Of a stretch of DNA of 64,000 nucleotides, positions 36,199 to 44,813 are shown piece after piece. Below the pieces are notes generated by a model. The model was not told where the DNA came from. It worked only from the letters and a program-made list of their open reading frames with translations, and made no database searches. How positions within the stretch are numbered: the first letter of the stretch is position 1; the number at the start of each line of letters is the position of its first letter. The DNA lies in NCBI RefSeq assembly GCF_001652265.1, contig NZ_LWBS01000305.1:1-64000 (forward strand), in the 5' to 3' direction. The stretch is from Rhizobium leguminosarum (GTDB taxonomy: Bacteria; Pseudomonadota; Alphaproteobacteria; Rhizobiales; Rhizobiaceae). A program made the translations under genes and the position numbers.

Positions 36199-36270
36199 AT
36201 GTTCCTGCGACAGTGATTAGGCCTTCGATGCGTGCTTGAAAAGCATCGCAATCGATGATCAAATGTGCGT

Positions 36271-37200
36271 ATGGTTCACAGCTCGCCAGTGCTTCCACCG
36301 CTCGATACGCTCGAGACCTTTGCCCGCGCCGCCCGGCTAGGGTCGTTTTCGGCTGCAGCCGAGGAAAGCGGCATCACCCACGGCGCGGTGTCGAGACAGG
36401 TCTCGCGCCTGGAACGCTGGATGGGCGTACGCCTGTTTGCGCGCGAAGCTCGGGGCGTGCGCCTGACGCCGGAAGGTATGCGGTTCTTCGCGCGGGCGGA
36501 GGAAGCGCTCGCGCTGCTCGGCAATAGCGGCGAGCGCTGGCTGCCTCGTCGCAACAAGGCAGTGGTGCGCCTTTCGGTGACGCCCTCCGTCGCCTCTCTA
36601 TGGCTATTTCAGCGCCTGCCGAAGCTCGAAGGAAGCGAGCTGCATGTCGAGTTGACACTCGAACACCGGCTGGCGGATTTCGGCGAAGGCACGGATCTCG
36701 CCATTCGCTGCGGCAAGGGGCCGTGGGCCGGCGTGCGTGCCCTGCCGCTCTGGCAGGAAAAATCGTTTCCGATCGCCGCCCCGATGTTGGCGGACCGGCT
36801 CGGGCAGCGCTCCGATGCCCTTTCGCTGCTCGAGATGCCGATCCTGCATGATTCGAATATTGAAGGCTGGCGCCGCTGGCTCTCCCGTGAGGGTGTCGAC
36901 TATACGCCGCGCGGCCACGACCGGCGCTTCGAGGACTACAATTTGGTGATCGATGCCTGTGCGCAGGGGCTCGGCATCGCGCTCGCGCGCCCGCCGCTGT
37001 CGGATGCCGCGCTGGCGGCCGGGCGCGTCGTCGCCCTGTCGGAGCGGACGCTCGATTACCATGTGGCCTTTCACCTGATTAGACCGGACGATGCGCTTAG
37101 AAGCCCTGCCATCGAATTCGCCAGCCGCTTTCTGCGCGAGGCCGGCCATGACGAGGCGACGATCGCTACTTTTATCGCACCCGGTCGAGTGAAAGCGTAG
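36271..37200 (+). CDS. LysR-family transcriptional regulator (GcvA-like)
   Basis: 309 aa from ATG 36271; a GTG six bases earlier is possible. The N-terminal LysR helix-turn-helix is LETFARAARLGSFSAAAEESGITHGAVSRQVSRLERWMGVRLFAR. The effector domain has GcvA-like features (SVTPSVASLWLFQRLPKL, LAIRCGKGPWAGV). Divergent orientation to the DMT exporter suggests it senses the exported compound or a precursor. Confidence 0.92.
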   Translation: MVHSSPVLPPLDTLETFARAARLGSFSAAAEESGITHGAVSRQVSRLERWMGVRLFAREARGVRLTPEGMRFFARAEEALALLGNSGERWLPRRNKAVVRLSVTPSVASLWLFQRLPKLEGSELHVELTLEHRLADFGEGTDLAIRCGKGPWAGVRALPLWQEKSFPIAAPMLADRLGQRSDALSLLEMPILHDSNIEGWRRWLSREGVDYTPRGHDRRFEDYNLVIDACAQGLGIALARPPLSDAALAAGRVVALSERTLDYHVAFHLIRPDDALRSPAIEFASRFLREAGHDEATIATFIAPGRVKA

Positions 37201-37391
37201 GCGGAACGGACGGCCCGCGCTAGATCGAGCCAGTTGATCTCAGAGCAGACAAGCGACGGCATGCCGCTACGCGGGCGAAGGGAAAGAAACCGCGGCGCCA
37301 GCCACTCGATGGCAAGAGAGTCGGGGGCCGCTCAACTGTTTATCGCGAATGCACTGACTAGGTGTCAGACCTTCGAGCAACAGGATTTCTT

Positions 37392-38162
37392 ATGATACGC
37401 AGCTCCTCGCGAAGCAATATCCTGAAACACGCGGTGCGATCCGATGCAGAAAAAGCGCGCATATGTGCCGCGAACAATGCTGATCTGTATCAGGCGATGT
37501 TCCGTGCCCATGGACTGCCTGATCAGCGGACCAGTGCATTTTGGTCAAGCGATGCGATCGCACCCCCCTACTATTCCAACATGACGACACTCGACCCGGA
37601 CGCAACAGAGGAACAGCTGATTGAAATCAGTCGACTGACAGATCGACTAGGACGGCGACCTGGTTTCAAAGACGGGTTTTCCAGGCTCGATCTCGTCAAC
37701 AAGGGATTCCAGTTGTTGTTTTCCGCATCATGGATTTGGGCTGAACCTCACAGACTTTCAGCGCGTATGCCTCAAGATTGGGCACGCATTCGCGATCCGG
37801 CGGCACTGGATCGCTGGGAACATTCCTGGAAAGAGTCTGGGAGCCCGACCGATGCCAACGTCTTCACACCGGCGCTGCTTTCCGATCCCAACATGCATAT
37901 CTATGGCCGATGGGCCGGCGATGGTTTTGATGCGGGCTGCATCGTAAATCGATCACCCCAAGCTGTAGGGATCTCCAATATCTTTAACTTGACTGGTTCG
38001 CCGCAGGCCTTCCGAGATGTCATTTCGTTGGCCACTATCGCCTTTTCACCCGATGTGCCGCTGGTCGGCTATGACAGTGGCGCAGCGCTAAACGAAATGA
38101 CAAAGCTCGGCTTCAAGTCAGTCGGCAAACTAAGGATTTGGCTATCTGACGACGGTTCCTAA
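37392..38162 (+). CDS. Hypothetical protein with GNAT-like C-terminus
   Basis: 256 aa from ATG 37392, with AGGA 7 bases upstream; a GTG at 37362 is a poorer start. The N-terminal part (SDAEKARICAANNADLYQAMFRAHGLPDQ) resembles proteins annotated as GNAT-like. The C-terminus, with AGCIVNRSPQAVGISNIFN and VPLVGYDSGAALNEMTKLGFKSVGKLRIWL, resembles the last strands of a GNAT acyltransferase. The acetyl-CoA P-loop (Q/R-x-x-G-x-G/A) is not recognisable. Low-complexity checks show normal composition. Function unknown. Confidence 0.72.
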   Translation: MIRSSSRSNILKHAVRSDAEKARICAANNADLYQAMFRAHGLPDQRTSAFWSSDAIAPPYYSNMTTLDPDATEEQLIEISRLTDRLGRRPGFKDGFSRLDLVNKGFQLLFSASWIWAEPHRLSARMPQDWARIRDPAALDRWEHSWKESGSPTDANVFTPALLSDPNMHIYGRWAGDGFDAGCIVNRSPQAVGISNIFNLTGSPQAFRDVISLATIAFSPDVPLVGYDSGAALNEMTKLGFKSVGKLRIWLSDDGS

Positions 38163-38317
38163 GTGTCTTTCTCTCTGGCGGCGTGCCGTAGCTGTCCCAG
38201 ATCTTCAGATAGTGCCCCACCAAGACCTCGTCCTCGTCGGGCGTTGCTATTCGAATATCCATGATGTCGTGATCCGGCTTGGGCGTGCGAGGGCGCGAAA
38301 TCGCTCCTCAGAAGAGG

Positions 38318-38353
38318 TGGCGCCCCCTTGCCGCCATGCGGCAGGAGGCGCCA
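38318..38353. other. Long hairpin between convergent genes
   Basis: TGGCGCC-type arms at 38318 and 38353 plus inner GCCGC/GCGGC pairing make a stem of about 16 bp. It is followed on the plus strand by AAAAAA, not a T-run, so it is not a standard intrinsic terminator on either strand. It lies 12 bases beyond the DUF992 stop codon. Confidence 0.45.
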
Positions 38354-38364
38354 AAAAAGGCATA

Positions 38365-38886
38365 TCAATTCGCTGCCGTCAGTGTCATCGAGGCACTGCC
38401 GGCCGCAACGTTGAGGCCGAGCTGACCGGTCAGGCTGACCGTCTGCAGATGGATCGAACCGGAGGTGCCGCCAATCAGGAGATTGGCGCCGACACCGGCC
38501 CCGAGCGTTGCTTCGGCTGTGGCGCCGACATAGAGGCCGGCGAGCGATCCGCGGTGATAGCCGGCCGTCGGCGCGAACACGGCCCAGATCAAGCGGCTGC
38601 GCGTGGTGAAGCCAATGTCGATGCCGAGCTTTCTCACTTCGCCCGTATAGCGATCCGAAAGTTCGTTGCCGACGGTCGACTGGAAGATGCAGTCGGCCTC
38701 TTTGGAGGAACCGAGCACGTAACCCGTGCCGCCGCCGATATCGCAGGTGAGGTAGCCGATTTTCACGCCATTGCGCAGGTCTGGCTCTTCATATGTCCTC
38801 GTGACGAGGTCAGCGGCATTGACCGCCCCTGCGCCGACAAGCGTCAACGATACCGCGGCAAAGGCCGTCGCAACAAATTTCTTCAT
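38365..38886 (-). CDS. DUF992 secreted protein
   Basis: 173 aa from ATG 38886, with GAAGGAGAG upstream. The Sec signal is MKKFVATAFAAVSLTLVGAGAVNAAD. The mature part has the DUF992 pattern: NGVKIGYLTCDIGGGTGYVLGSSKEADCIFQS with two cysteines, then glycine-rich strands GLYVGATAEATLGAGVGANLLIGG. The family is periplasmic and found in rhizobia and relatives; function is not known. It is convergent with the previous gene. Confidence 0.9.
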   Translation of the reverse strand: MKKFVATAFAAVSLTLVGAGAVNAADLVTRTYEEPDLRNGVKIGYLTCDIGGGTGYVLGSSKEADCIFQSTVGNELSDRYTGEVRKLGIDIGFTTRSRLIWAVFAPTAGYHRGSLAGLYVGATAEATLGAGVGANLLIGGTSGSIHLQTVSLTGQLGLNVAAGSASMTLTAAN

Positions 38887-38919
38887 AAGTCTCTCCTTCT
38901 CAAATCGTGACGGGAGCAT

Positions 38920-39475
38920 ACCCGGCTACTCGCCACCAGATTCGGCAACAGATAACGGACGGAACCGCAAAACGATCCCGAACCGGCATCATTTACGCAT
39001 CGCATGTCAAAGCGCGTGGGAGGCGCAAGCGACAAACACGCTTACGGTTCAGCCCCCATTGGGACATTTCGAAGGCATCTTTTCGCGTCATCCGGTTATT
39101 TCACGATGTTGTCAGGGATGGTTGCCGGAAAGGCACGATCCCGATCGCTGTCAACTCTCAACGAGCGGTATCGTGAACGTCGCAGGCGCCCCATTTGCAT
39201 AGGCGATCGATGATCGCGCAGGTTGCCATGCCGTATAGATAGCTGTACTATTTTTGAAAATACTCTCCATGCGACACTGTAACTGGAGAGGAAACGGCAT
39301 GATGTCTTGGCATTGCCGCAGAATTTCCGCTTGCTTTCGGGAATTCTGCTTCTGTTCGAACAGAAACTAAGTCTGAATTTGAGAAATATAATCAGGCGAT
39401 ATTTTCGCGGGGCCGGATAATCGTACGCCCGCCGATCTCTATTGGAGATAGCGGGCAATTCATCGGGAGGGAAAG
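38920..39475. other. 556-base region without a confident gene
   Basis: It holds a perfect 16-bp palindrome TTCTGTTCGAACAGAA (39350-39365). It also holds a 23-codon frame at 39299-39370 with a good ribosome-binding site (GGAGAGG) and four cysteines, which is too short to call. Several longer frames exist but lack codon bias or good starts. Confidence 0.4.
39350..39365. promoter_or_regulatory. Perfect 16-bp palindrome upstream of lipoprotein gene
   Basis: TTCTGTTCGAACAGAA is fully self-complementary. It lies 110 bases before the lipoprotein start. It could be a dimeric repressor site; the cognate regulator is not identified. It does not match the alphaproteobacterial LexA direct repeat GTTC-N7-GTTC. 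Confidence 0.4.
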
Positions 39476-39724
39476 ATGCGCATACGCAGGACAAACATCA
39501 TACTGGCGGGATGCCTTGCCGTCTCCGCCTGCCAGTCCGGGCCGACGTCGCAGGCCGTCTCGGATCGTAATTCCGAATTCGGCTGCATCGCGGGAACCGT
39601 CGGCGGCGCGATCGTCGGTGGCCTGATCGGCAGCACGATCGGCGCCGGAACCGGGCAAGTGCTTGCTGTCGGCGCCGGCATCGGCGGCGGCGGCTACGTC
39701 GGCAACCGTCTGGCTTGCCGCTAA
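39476..39724 (+). CDS. Small glycine-zipper lipoprotein
   Basis: 82 aa. The signal MRIRRTNIILAGCLAVSAC ends in a lipobox (VSAC), so Cys19 is probably lipidated. The mature part has a glycine-zipper GTVGGAIVGGLIGSTIGAGTGQVLAVGAGIGGGGYVG, as in 17-kDa surface antigen/OsmB-like outer-membrane lipoproteins. The ribosome-binding site is GGGAGGGAAAG. It is followed 20 bases later by the EF-hand gene, a likely operon. Confidence 0.85.
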   Translation: MRIRRTNIILAGCLAVSACQSGPTSQAVSDRNSEFGCIAGTVGGAIVGGLIGSTIGAGTGQVLAVGAGIGGGGYVGNRLACR

Positions 39725-39744
39725 TTGGGGAGGGATATCAAGCG

Positions 39745-40104
39745 ATGAAGACCTTGGCTTTGGTGACCACATTTATACTGTGCCAATGCGTTGGGGCAGT
39801 GGCGCAACAACAGCAACAGCTCGGATCGATGTATCAGGGCCAGATGGATCGGCTTGACACGAATACCAGCAAGGCCGTCGACCGATCGGAATACGAGACT
39901 TTCATGGGCACGGCTTTCGGAAGTCTTGACAAAAACAAGGACGGCAGCCTGCAGTCCGACGAGACGGTGCAGATCCTGACGGTCGAGCAATTCACGTTGA
40001 CCGATGCGAACCACGACAGCCGCATCAGCCGAAGCGAATTCATGCAACGGGTGATGGCGGATTTCGCGACCGCCGACCACGACCGGGACGGCAATCTTCA
40101 GTGA
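39745..40104 (+). CDS. Secreted EF-hand calcium-binding protein
   Basis: 119 aa from ATG 39745, with GGGGAGGGA upstream. Signal peptide MKTLALVTTFILCQCVGAVA. EF-hand-like loops are DTNTSKAVDRSEYE, DKNKDGSLQSDE and DANHDSRISRSEF, and a truncated DHDRDGN ends the protein. The second and third loops keep the acidic positions best. It is probably a periplasmic calcium sensor or buffer. A strong terminator follows. Confidence 0.87.
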   Translation: MKTLALVTTFILCQCVGAVAQQQQQLGSMYQGQMDRLDTNTSKAVDRSEYETFMGTAFGSLDKNKDGSLQSDETVQILTVEQFTLTDANHDSRISRSEFMQRVMADFATADHDRDGNLQ

Positions 40105-40135
40105 CGGAGACGTCAAACCGAATGTGCCAATAGAG

Positions 40136-40165
40136 AAAACCCGGCGATGTGCTTCGCCGGGTTTT
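40136..40165. terminator. Bidirectional terminator
   Basis: AAAACCCGGCGA (40136-40147) pairs perfectly with TCGCCGGGTTTT (40154-40165) over a 6-base loop. It has A-run and T-run ends and so can serve both the EF-hand gene and the convergent DUF1328 gene. Confidence 0.85.
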
Positions 40166-40183
40166 ACACTTAATCTGTTCGCG

Positions 40184-40348
40184 TTATACTCTTCGCATCA
40201 GTTGCATGACGAGCGATACGACGAACAGCACCAGGAAAATGAAGAACAGAACCTGGGCAATGGAAGCTGAAGCCCCTGCGATGCCGCCAAATCCGAGGAC
40301 GCCGGCAATCAAGGCCACGACGAGAAACACCAGAGCGTAGTAAAGCAT
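40184..40348 (-). CDS. DUF1328 small membrane protein
   Basis: 54 aa, with two hydrophobic spans: [23 protein letters not shown] and [22 protein letters not shown]. It is a classic DUF1328/YtjA protein, abundant in alphaproteobacteria and often stress-induced. ATG 40348 has AAGGAG with 6-base spacing. A perfect EcfG-type promoter lies 31 bases upstream. Function unknown beyond an inner-membrane location. Confidence 0.92.
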   Translation of the reverse strand: MLYYALVFLVVALIAGVLGFGGIAGASASIAQVLFFIFLVLFVVSLVMQLMRRV

Positions 40349-40378
40349 CGCAATCTCCTTGTACGTTGCTGCGGAGAT

Positions 40379-40403
40379 AACGGAGGCCGCCCCATTTGGT
40401 TCC
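40379..40403 (-). promoter_or_regulatory. EcfG general-stress promoter of the DUF1328 gene
   Basis: On the minus strand: GGAAC (40403-40399), 16 bases, CGTT (40382-40379). This is the exact consensus of the alphaproteobacterial EcfG sigma factor. It lies just upstream of a gene family known to belong to that regulon. Confidence 0.75.
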
Positions 40404-40447
40404 CGTCCGTCTGACGGCCGGCACATGCAGCGTCGCATCAGCTCCAT

Positions 40448-40975
40448 TCAGCCGACGTGAAAGACGCCGCTGTACATCCGGTCGCCTTCATTCGGCTCGG
40501 GAGGTTCGGCCGCATCGAGATAGGCCTTGAGCGGCCCGGTCAGGACGAACCAGATGCTGGCTCCCAGCATGAAACAGGCTCCCACCGGATCGTCGATGCG
40601 GGCGATGAACGGAAGGCAGGCCGATGCGAAGAGGACGATGATCCGCACCGACCACTCCGTCTCACGTTTGGCGATGGCGCGCGCTCTCAGCGACTTGTAC
40701 TCCCGGGCGCCGTAACCGCCCTGCCCTGCCTTCACAGCCGAAAGCAGCTTTCGCGCGGACGGCAGCGCCAGCATGATCAGCGCGGCAACACTGAGCGTGA
40801 AAGTCTCGCCGGCCATGACTTGCCCGCTCGCGATCAAGAGAAAGGAGAGCACGACGAGATTCCACGTCGGCTCCAGCAGCTCCGGCGGTTGCCGCGTGCG
40901 GAGATGCCAACTCCGCAGCAGACCCGCCGCGCCGTGCAGTAGCGGCTGATCGATATAGCGATTGATCCAGTCCAT
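40448..40975 (-). CDS. Membrane protein of unknown function
   Basis: About 175 aa from ATG 40975; ATG 41035 is an alternative, and neither has a strong ribosome-binding site. Four or more hydrophobic spans are visible, including TWNLVVLSFLLIASGQVM, FTLSVAALIMLALPSA and VGACFMLGASIWFVLTGPL. A basic loop ARAIAKRETEWSVR lies between them. I do not recognise the family. It ends 99 bases before the DUF1328 start, with that gene's promoter between. Confidence 0.7.
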   Translation of the reverse strand: MDWINRYIDQPLLHGAAGLLRSWHLRTRQPPELLEPTWNLVVLSFLLIASGQVMAGETFTLSVAALIMLALPSARKLLSAVKAGQGGYGAREYKSLRARAIAKRETEWSVRIIVLFASACLPFIARIDDPVGACFMLGASIWFVLTGPLKAYLDAAEPPEPNEGDRMYSGVFHVG

Positions 40976-41141
40976 GCCGATGCGCCCGTCCCCGATTGTA
41001 TGAAGAGGCCTCCGAACACCACGGAATTTGGTCATCATCGTGGCAACAGCCGTCGAATCCGCTCTTCGCGTGGAAGAAGCGGCCCGGCCGTAGGCCGATG
41101 GCGGCAAAATTTAAAGGCAGCGCCGGAGCGCACGAGAGGGG

Positions 41142-41534
41142 TTAGCGCAATTCCTGCGCGACCTCCCAGACATGGCCCGACGGATCCGCAAAAGCCGCCG
41201 TACGGCGTCCCCACGGACGATCGATCGGACCATTGAGCGGCGTGACTCCGAGTTTGCGCAGCTCCGCACAAACCGAATCGACGTCATCGACCTTGATCGT
41301 CAGCAGGACGCGCGCGCCCGAACCGGGGGCTGACATGGCGGATGGCTCGACCAGCTGAGGCGCCTGCGCTGCATCGAGCAGGTTGATCATCGTTCCCGAG
41401 AATTTCAGGACCGCCGATACCGCGTCCTGATAGACGACCTCTGGCGCAAAGACCTTTTGGTAGAACGCTTTGGCCGCGTCGATATCATCGACGAACAGGG
41501 TGACGACCTCGATCCGATCCAACAGCATGGGCAT
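41142..41534 (-). CDS. VOC-family (glyoxalase/bleomycin-resistance fold) protein
   Basis: 130 aa. It has the paired beta-alpha-beta-beta-beta pattern: LLDRIEVVTLFVDDIDAAKAFYQKVFAPEVVYQD and VLLTIKVDDVDSVCAELRKLGVTPLNGPIDRPWGRRTAAFADPSGHVWEVAQ. The last strand carries the usual metal-site Glu. ATG 41534 has GGAGGAG upstream; ATG 41528 is possible. The substrate is unknown. The start lies about 100 bases from the ABC-F stop and both genes run leftward. Confidence 0.9.
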   Translation of the reverse strand: MPMLLDRIEVVTLFVDDIDAAKAFYQKVFAPEVVYQDAVSAVLKFSGTMINLLDAAQAPQLVEPSAMSAPGSGARVLLTIKVDDVDSVCAELRKLGVTPLNGPIDRPWGRRTAAFADPSGHVWEVAQELR

Positions 41535-41635
41535 TTTCTCCTCCGTTGCTTCGAGCGGCCAACCGATATCGCTGGCCGGCTCTCAACTGGTCGCTTCGAC
41601 GCTGACGGTTTCGACATGCCGCACAAAGATAATCG

Positions 41636-43258
41636 TCAGCTTCGCAGGCCGGGCGCCTCGTGGCCGGTGCGCGCCACATATTCGGTATAGCCGCCGCCAT
41701 ATTGATGGATGCCCTCGGGCGTCAGCTCCAGTACCCGGTTGGAGAGTGCGGCCAGGAAATGCCGATCGTGCGAGACGAAGAGCATCGTGCCCTCATATTG
41801 CGACAGCGCCTTGATCAGCATTTCCTTGGTGTCGAGGTCGAGATGGTTCGTCGGCTCGTCGAGCACGAGCAGGTTCGGCGGATCGAACAGCATGATCGCC
41901 ATGACCAGCCGCGCCTTCTCGCCACCCGACAGCACCCGGCACCGTTTCTCGATATCGTCGCCGGAGAAGCCGAAACATCCGGCCAGCGCGCGCAAAGGTC
42001 CCTGCCCTGCTTGGGGAAACCGGTGTTCCAACGATTGGAAGACGGTGTGCTCGCCATCGAGAATATCCATGGCGTGCTGGGCGAAATAGCCCATCTTGAC
42101 GCTGGCGCCGAGCGCAACGCTGCCTTGGTCCGGCGCGGTGGAACCGGTCACCAGCTTCAGCAGCGTCGACTTGCCGGCGCCGTTGATGCCCATGATGCAC
42201 CAGCGTTCCCGACGGCGCACGACGAAATCCAAACCCTCATAGATGCTGCGGCTGCCGTATTTCTTGTGGACGTTCTTCAGGTTGACCACGTCCTCGCCGG
42301 AGCGCGGCGCCGGCTGGAACTCGAAGGAAACGATCTGACGGCGCTTGGGCGGCTCCACCCGGTCGATCTTCTCCAGCTTCTTCACGCGGCTCTGCACCTG
42401 CGAGGCGTGCGAGGCGCGTGCCTTGAAGCGCTCGATGAACTTGATTTCCTTGGCGAGCATTGCCTGCTGGCGTTCGAACTGGGCCTGCTGCTGCTTCTCA
42501 TTCTGCGCCCGCTGCTGCTCGTAGAATTCGTAGTCACCGGAATAGGCCGTCAGCGTGCCTCCGTCGATCTCGATGATCTTGGTGACGATGCGGTTCATGA
42601 ACTCGCGGTCGTGCGAGGTCATCAGCAGCGCGCCGTCGTAGCCCTTCAGGAACTCTTCCAGCCAGATCAGGCTTTCCAGATCCAGATGGTTGCTCGGCTC
42701 GTCGAGCAGCATGACATCAGGGCGCATGAGCAGAATGCGGGCGAGCGCCACGCGCATCTTCCAGCCTCCCGACAGCGCGCCGACATCGCCGTCCATCATC
42801 TCCTGGCTGAAGCTTAAGCCGGCGAGCACCTCGCGGGCGCGTCCCTCGAGCGCATAACCATCCAGCTCCTCGTAGCGCGCCTGCACCTCGCCGTAGCGCT
42901 CGATGATCTCCTCCATGTTATCGGCCTGTTCCGGATCGGCCATGGCCGCCTCGAGCTCGCGCAATTCCCCGGCAACGATGCTGACAGGACCTGCGCCATT
43001 CATCACCTCGGCGACGGCGCTGTGGCCGGCCATTTCGCCGACATCCTGGTTGAAATAGCCGATGGTGACGCCCTTCTCGCAGGAGACCTGCCCCTCGTCG
43101 GGCTGCTCCTCGCCGTTGATCATCCGGAAGACGGTCGTCTTGCCGGCGCCGTTCGGGCCGACGAGACCGATCTTCTCGCCTCTGTTAAGCGCTGCGGACG
43201 CCTCGATGAAGAGGATGCGGTGGCTGAGCTGCTTGCTGATATTTTCGATACGGATCAT
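41636..43258 (-). CDS. ABC-F family ribosome-associated ATPase
   Basis: 540 aa with two ABC domains and no membrane spans. Walker A is GLVGPNGAGKTTVFRMI and GINGAGKSTLLKLV; the signatures are LSGGWKMRVALARILL and LSGGEKARLVMAIMLF; Walker B ends DEPSNHLD and DEPTNHLD. The linker between domains is helical and charged (QQRAQNEKQQQAQFERQQAM), as in ABC-F factors that act at the ribosomal E site. Length and motifs resemble the YbiT/YheS-like branches. No resistance role is implied. Confidence 0.94.
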   Translation of the reverse strand: MIRIENISKQLSHRILFIEASAALNRGEKIGLVGPNGAGKTTVFRMINGEEQPDEGQVSCEKGVTIGYFNQDVGEMAGHSAVAEVMNGAGPVSIVAGELRELEAAMADPEQADNMEEIIERYGEVQARYEELDGYALEGRAREVLAGLSFSQEMMDGDVGALSGGWKMRVALARILLMRPDVMLLDEPSNHLDLESLIWLEEFLKGYDGALLMTSHDREFMNRIVTKIIEIDGGTLTAYSGDYEFYEQQRAQNEKQQQAQFERQQAMLAKEIKFIERFKARASHASQVQSRVKKLEKIDRVEPPKRRQIVSFEFQPAPRSGEDVVNLKNVHKKYGSRSIYEGLDFVVRRRERWCIMGINGAGKSTLLKLVTGSTAPDQGSVALGASVKMGYFAQHAMDILDGEHTVFQSLEHRFPQAGQGPLRALAGCFGFSGDDIEKRCRVLSGGEKARLVMAIMLFDPPNLLVLDEPTNHLDLDTKEMLIKALSQYEGTMLFVSHDRHFLAALSNRVLELTPEGIHQYGGGYTEYVARTGHEAPGLRS

Positions 43259-43463
43259 GGTTTGCGCGGGAGCCTGGAAAGAGATTTTGGCGCCCTTATG
43301 CCACGCGTCGACACGGCAGGATAGGCCTGTTTCCCCACCCTCTCGATGTCAGGAGCATGATGCTGAAACTGTGAGCGGTTTTCCGACGACATTATGCTCA
43401 CCTTCTTTAATTTTGGGCCGGATTGGCTAATATTGTGGCTCGCGCCAACGGAGACCTGTGCCA

Positions 43464-43793
43464 ATGAGCGTTCGTCTGCCGCAATCCTTCAGACAATCCG
43501 AGCAGGATAGAAACGGCTTCAACGTCCTCGAATACGAGTTGATGTCGGCGCGCGCGGATTCGCTCGGACGTCACGGGCTAAAGGTGGAGGCAGCCCTTGC
43601 CGCCCTGAAGGCCTGGACTGCCGACCGCCAGAGCAGCGAAGACCGCGAGAGGCTTCTCAACGAAGCCTCCGACGCCGTCTGGGCGTTCTTCATCCAGCGT
43701 GAGATCTGCGGCTTGCGGAACAACCGCGACGCCATCCAGCGCTACGGCATCCCGAACGAAGTGGTCGCGAGATTGGGCGCGATCAGGAAATGA
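43464..43793 (+). CDS. DUF6665 family protein
   Basis: 109 aa from ATG 43464, with GGAGA 8 bases upstream; a GTG six bases earlier is possible. It is a helical soluble protein (NVLEYELMSARADSLGRHGLKVEAALAALKAW...AVWAFFIQREICGLRNNRDAIQRYGIP) that matches the rhizobial DUF6665 family as far as I recall it. Function unknown. It is divergent from the ABC-F gene across about 200 bases. Confidence 0.8.
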   Translation: MSVRLPQSFRQSEQDRNGFNVLEYELMSARADSLGRHGLKVEAALAALKAWTADRQSSEDRERLLNEASDAVWAFFIQREICGLRNNRDAIQRYGIPNEVVARLGAIRK

Positions 43794-43898
43794 CGAGGGC
43801 AGCGCCTGATGTGGCTGCCGTCCCGCTCCTCTATTCGGTGGAAATCCTCCGTGCGGAACGGTATGGCTTGGTGCCGAACCAATGCGAAAGGAAACGCG

Positions 43899-44768
43899 AT
43901 GCCAATCTCCATCCGGATCGGGAATCAGGATCTCACCGTCGATGTCTCCTCCCTCGGCGCCGAGATGCAGGCGCTGACGTCAAGCGACGGACGCTCGTGG
44001 TTATGGACCGGCGACGCGGCCTTCTGGACCGGGCGGTCGCCCATCCTGTTTCCGATCGTCGGCAAGGCGCCTGATGACAAGATCGCGATTGACGGCACGG
44101 TCTACACTATGGCCCAGCATGGCTTTGCCCGTCGCAGCGAATTCGTCCTTGCGGCCTCCACTGAGACGATGTGCCGGTTCGAACTGGTCGCCTCGGATGC
44201 GACGCGGGCGGTGTATCCTTTCGATTTTCAGCTGGCCGTCGTGCATGCGGTGGAGGGTCACGCGTTGACGGTGACGGCGGAAGTTACCAATCGCGACCGG
44301 AAAGCAATGCCCTTCGGTCTCGGCTTCCATTCGGCCTTCGCCTGGCCATTGCCGGGTGCTTCCGGTCGCGACCATATCGTCACGCTCGACAATGAAGGCG
44401 AGCTGGCGCTTGTGCGGCTGGAAGGCGGCCTCATCAACCCTGCGGCCCTGCCCTCCCCGTTCAAGGCCGGCCGGCTGGTGCTCGATCATTCGATGTTCGA
44501 GCAGGATGCGATGATTTTCCCTGATGGTGCGGGCGAAGGGCTGACTTATGGCGCCGAAGGCGGGCCCACCATGCACTTCCATTTCGAAAACCTGCCCAAC
44601 CTTGCGCTGTGGACCAAGCCGGGAGCGCCCTTCCTCTGCATCGAGCCTTGGCATGGAACGGCCGCGGAAGCCGGGGGCTCCAGCGAGCTATCGAAGAGGC
44701 CATCGACCACGATCCTGGCGCCGGGCGCCGTGGCGAGCTTTTCCTTCACGGTCGAAATCCCGCAATAA
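43899..44768 (+). CDS. Aldose 1-epimerase family protein (LacX-like)
   Basis: 289 aa from ATG 43899, with AAAGGA 7 bases upstream. It is a galactose-mutarotase-like beta-sandwich: LTVDVSSLGAEMQALTSSDGRSWLWTGDAAFWTGRSPILFPIVGKAPDD, HGFARRSEFVLA, GFHSAFAWPLP and FLCIEPWHGTA. The HGFAR histidine and the IEPWHG region suit a mutarotase or hexose-phosphate epimerase. The physiological sugar is unknown. Confidence 0.92.
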   Translation: MPISIRIGNQDLTVDVSSLGAEMQALTSSDGRSWLWTGDAAFWTGRSPILFPIVGKAPDDKIAIDGTVYTMAQHGFARRSEFVLAASTETMCRFELVASDATRAVYPFDFQLAVVHAVEGHALTVTAEVTNRDRKAMPFGLGFHSAFAWPLPGASGRDHIVTLDNEGELALVRLEGGLINPAALPSPFKAGRLVLDHSMFEQDAMIFPDGAGEGLTYGAEGGPTMHFHFENLPNLALWTKPGAPFLCIEPWHGTAAEAGGSSELSKRPSTTILAPGAVASFSFTVEIPQ

Positions 44769-44780
44769 AAGACAGCAGAA

Positions 44781-44809
44781 GGCGCTCGCCGGGAAGTCCG
44801 GTGAGCGCT
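44781..44809. terminator. Terminator hairpin between convergent genes
   Basis: GGCGCTCGCCGG (44781-44792) pairs with CCGGTGAGCGCT (44798-44809), an 11-bp stem with one G-T pair and a 5-base loop. It lies between the stop codons of the epimerase and EmrB genes. Confidence 0.6.
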
Positions 44810-44813
44810 AGTT

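Noticed and set aside
34843..36216. 457-codon plus-strand open frame
   Set aside because: Antisense to glpR and the DMT transporter; repetitive Asp/Gly/Arg composition only.
38318..38353. Intrinsic terminator for DUF992
   Set aside because: The hairpin is strong but an A-run follows it on the plus strand and no T-run follows on the minus strand; kept only as a hairpin.
39350..39365. LexA box
   Set aside because: The palindrome does not fit the alphaproteobacterial direct-repeat site GTTC-N7-GTTC.
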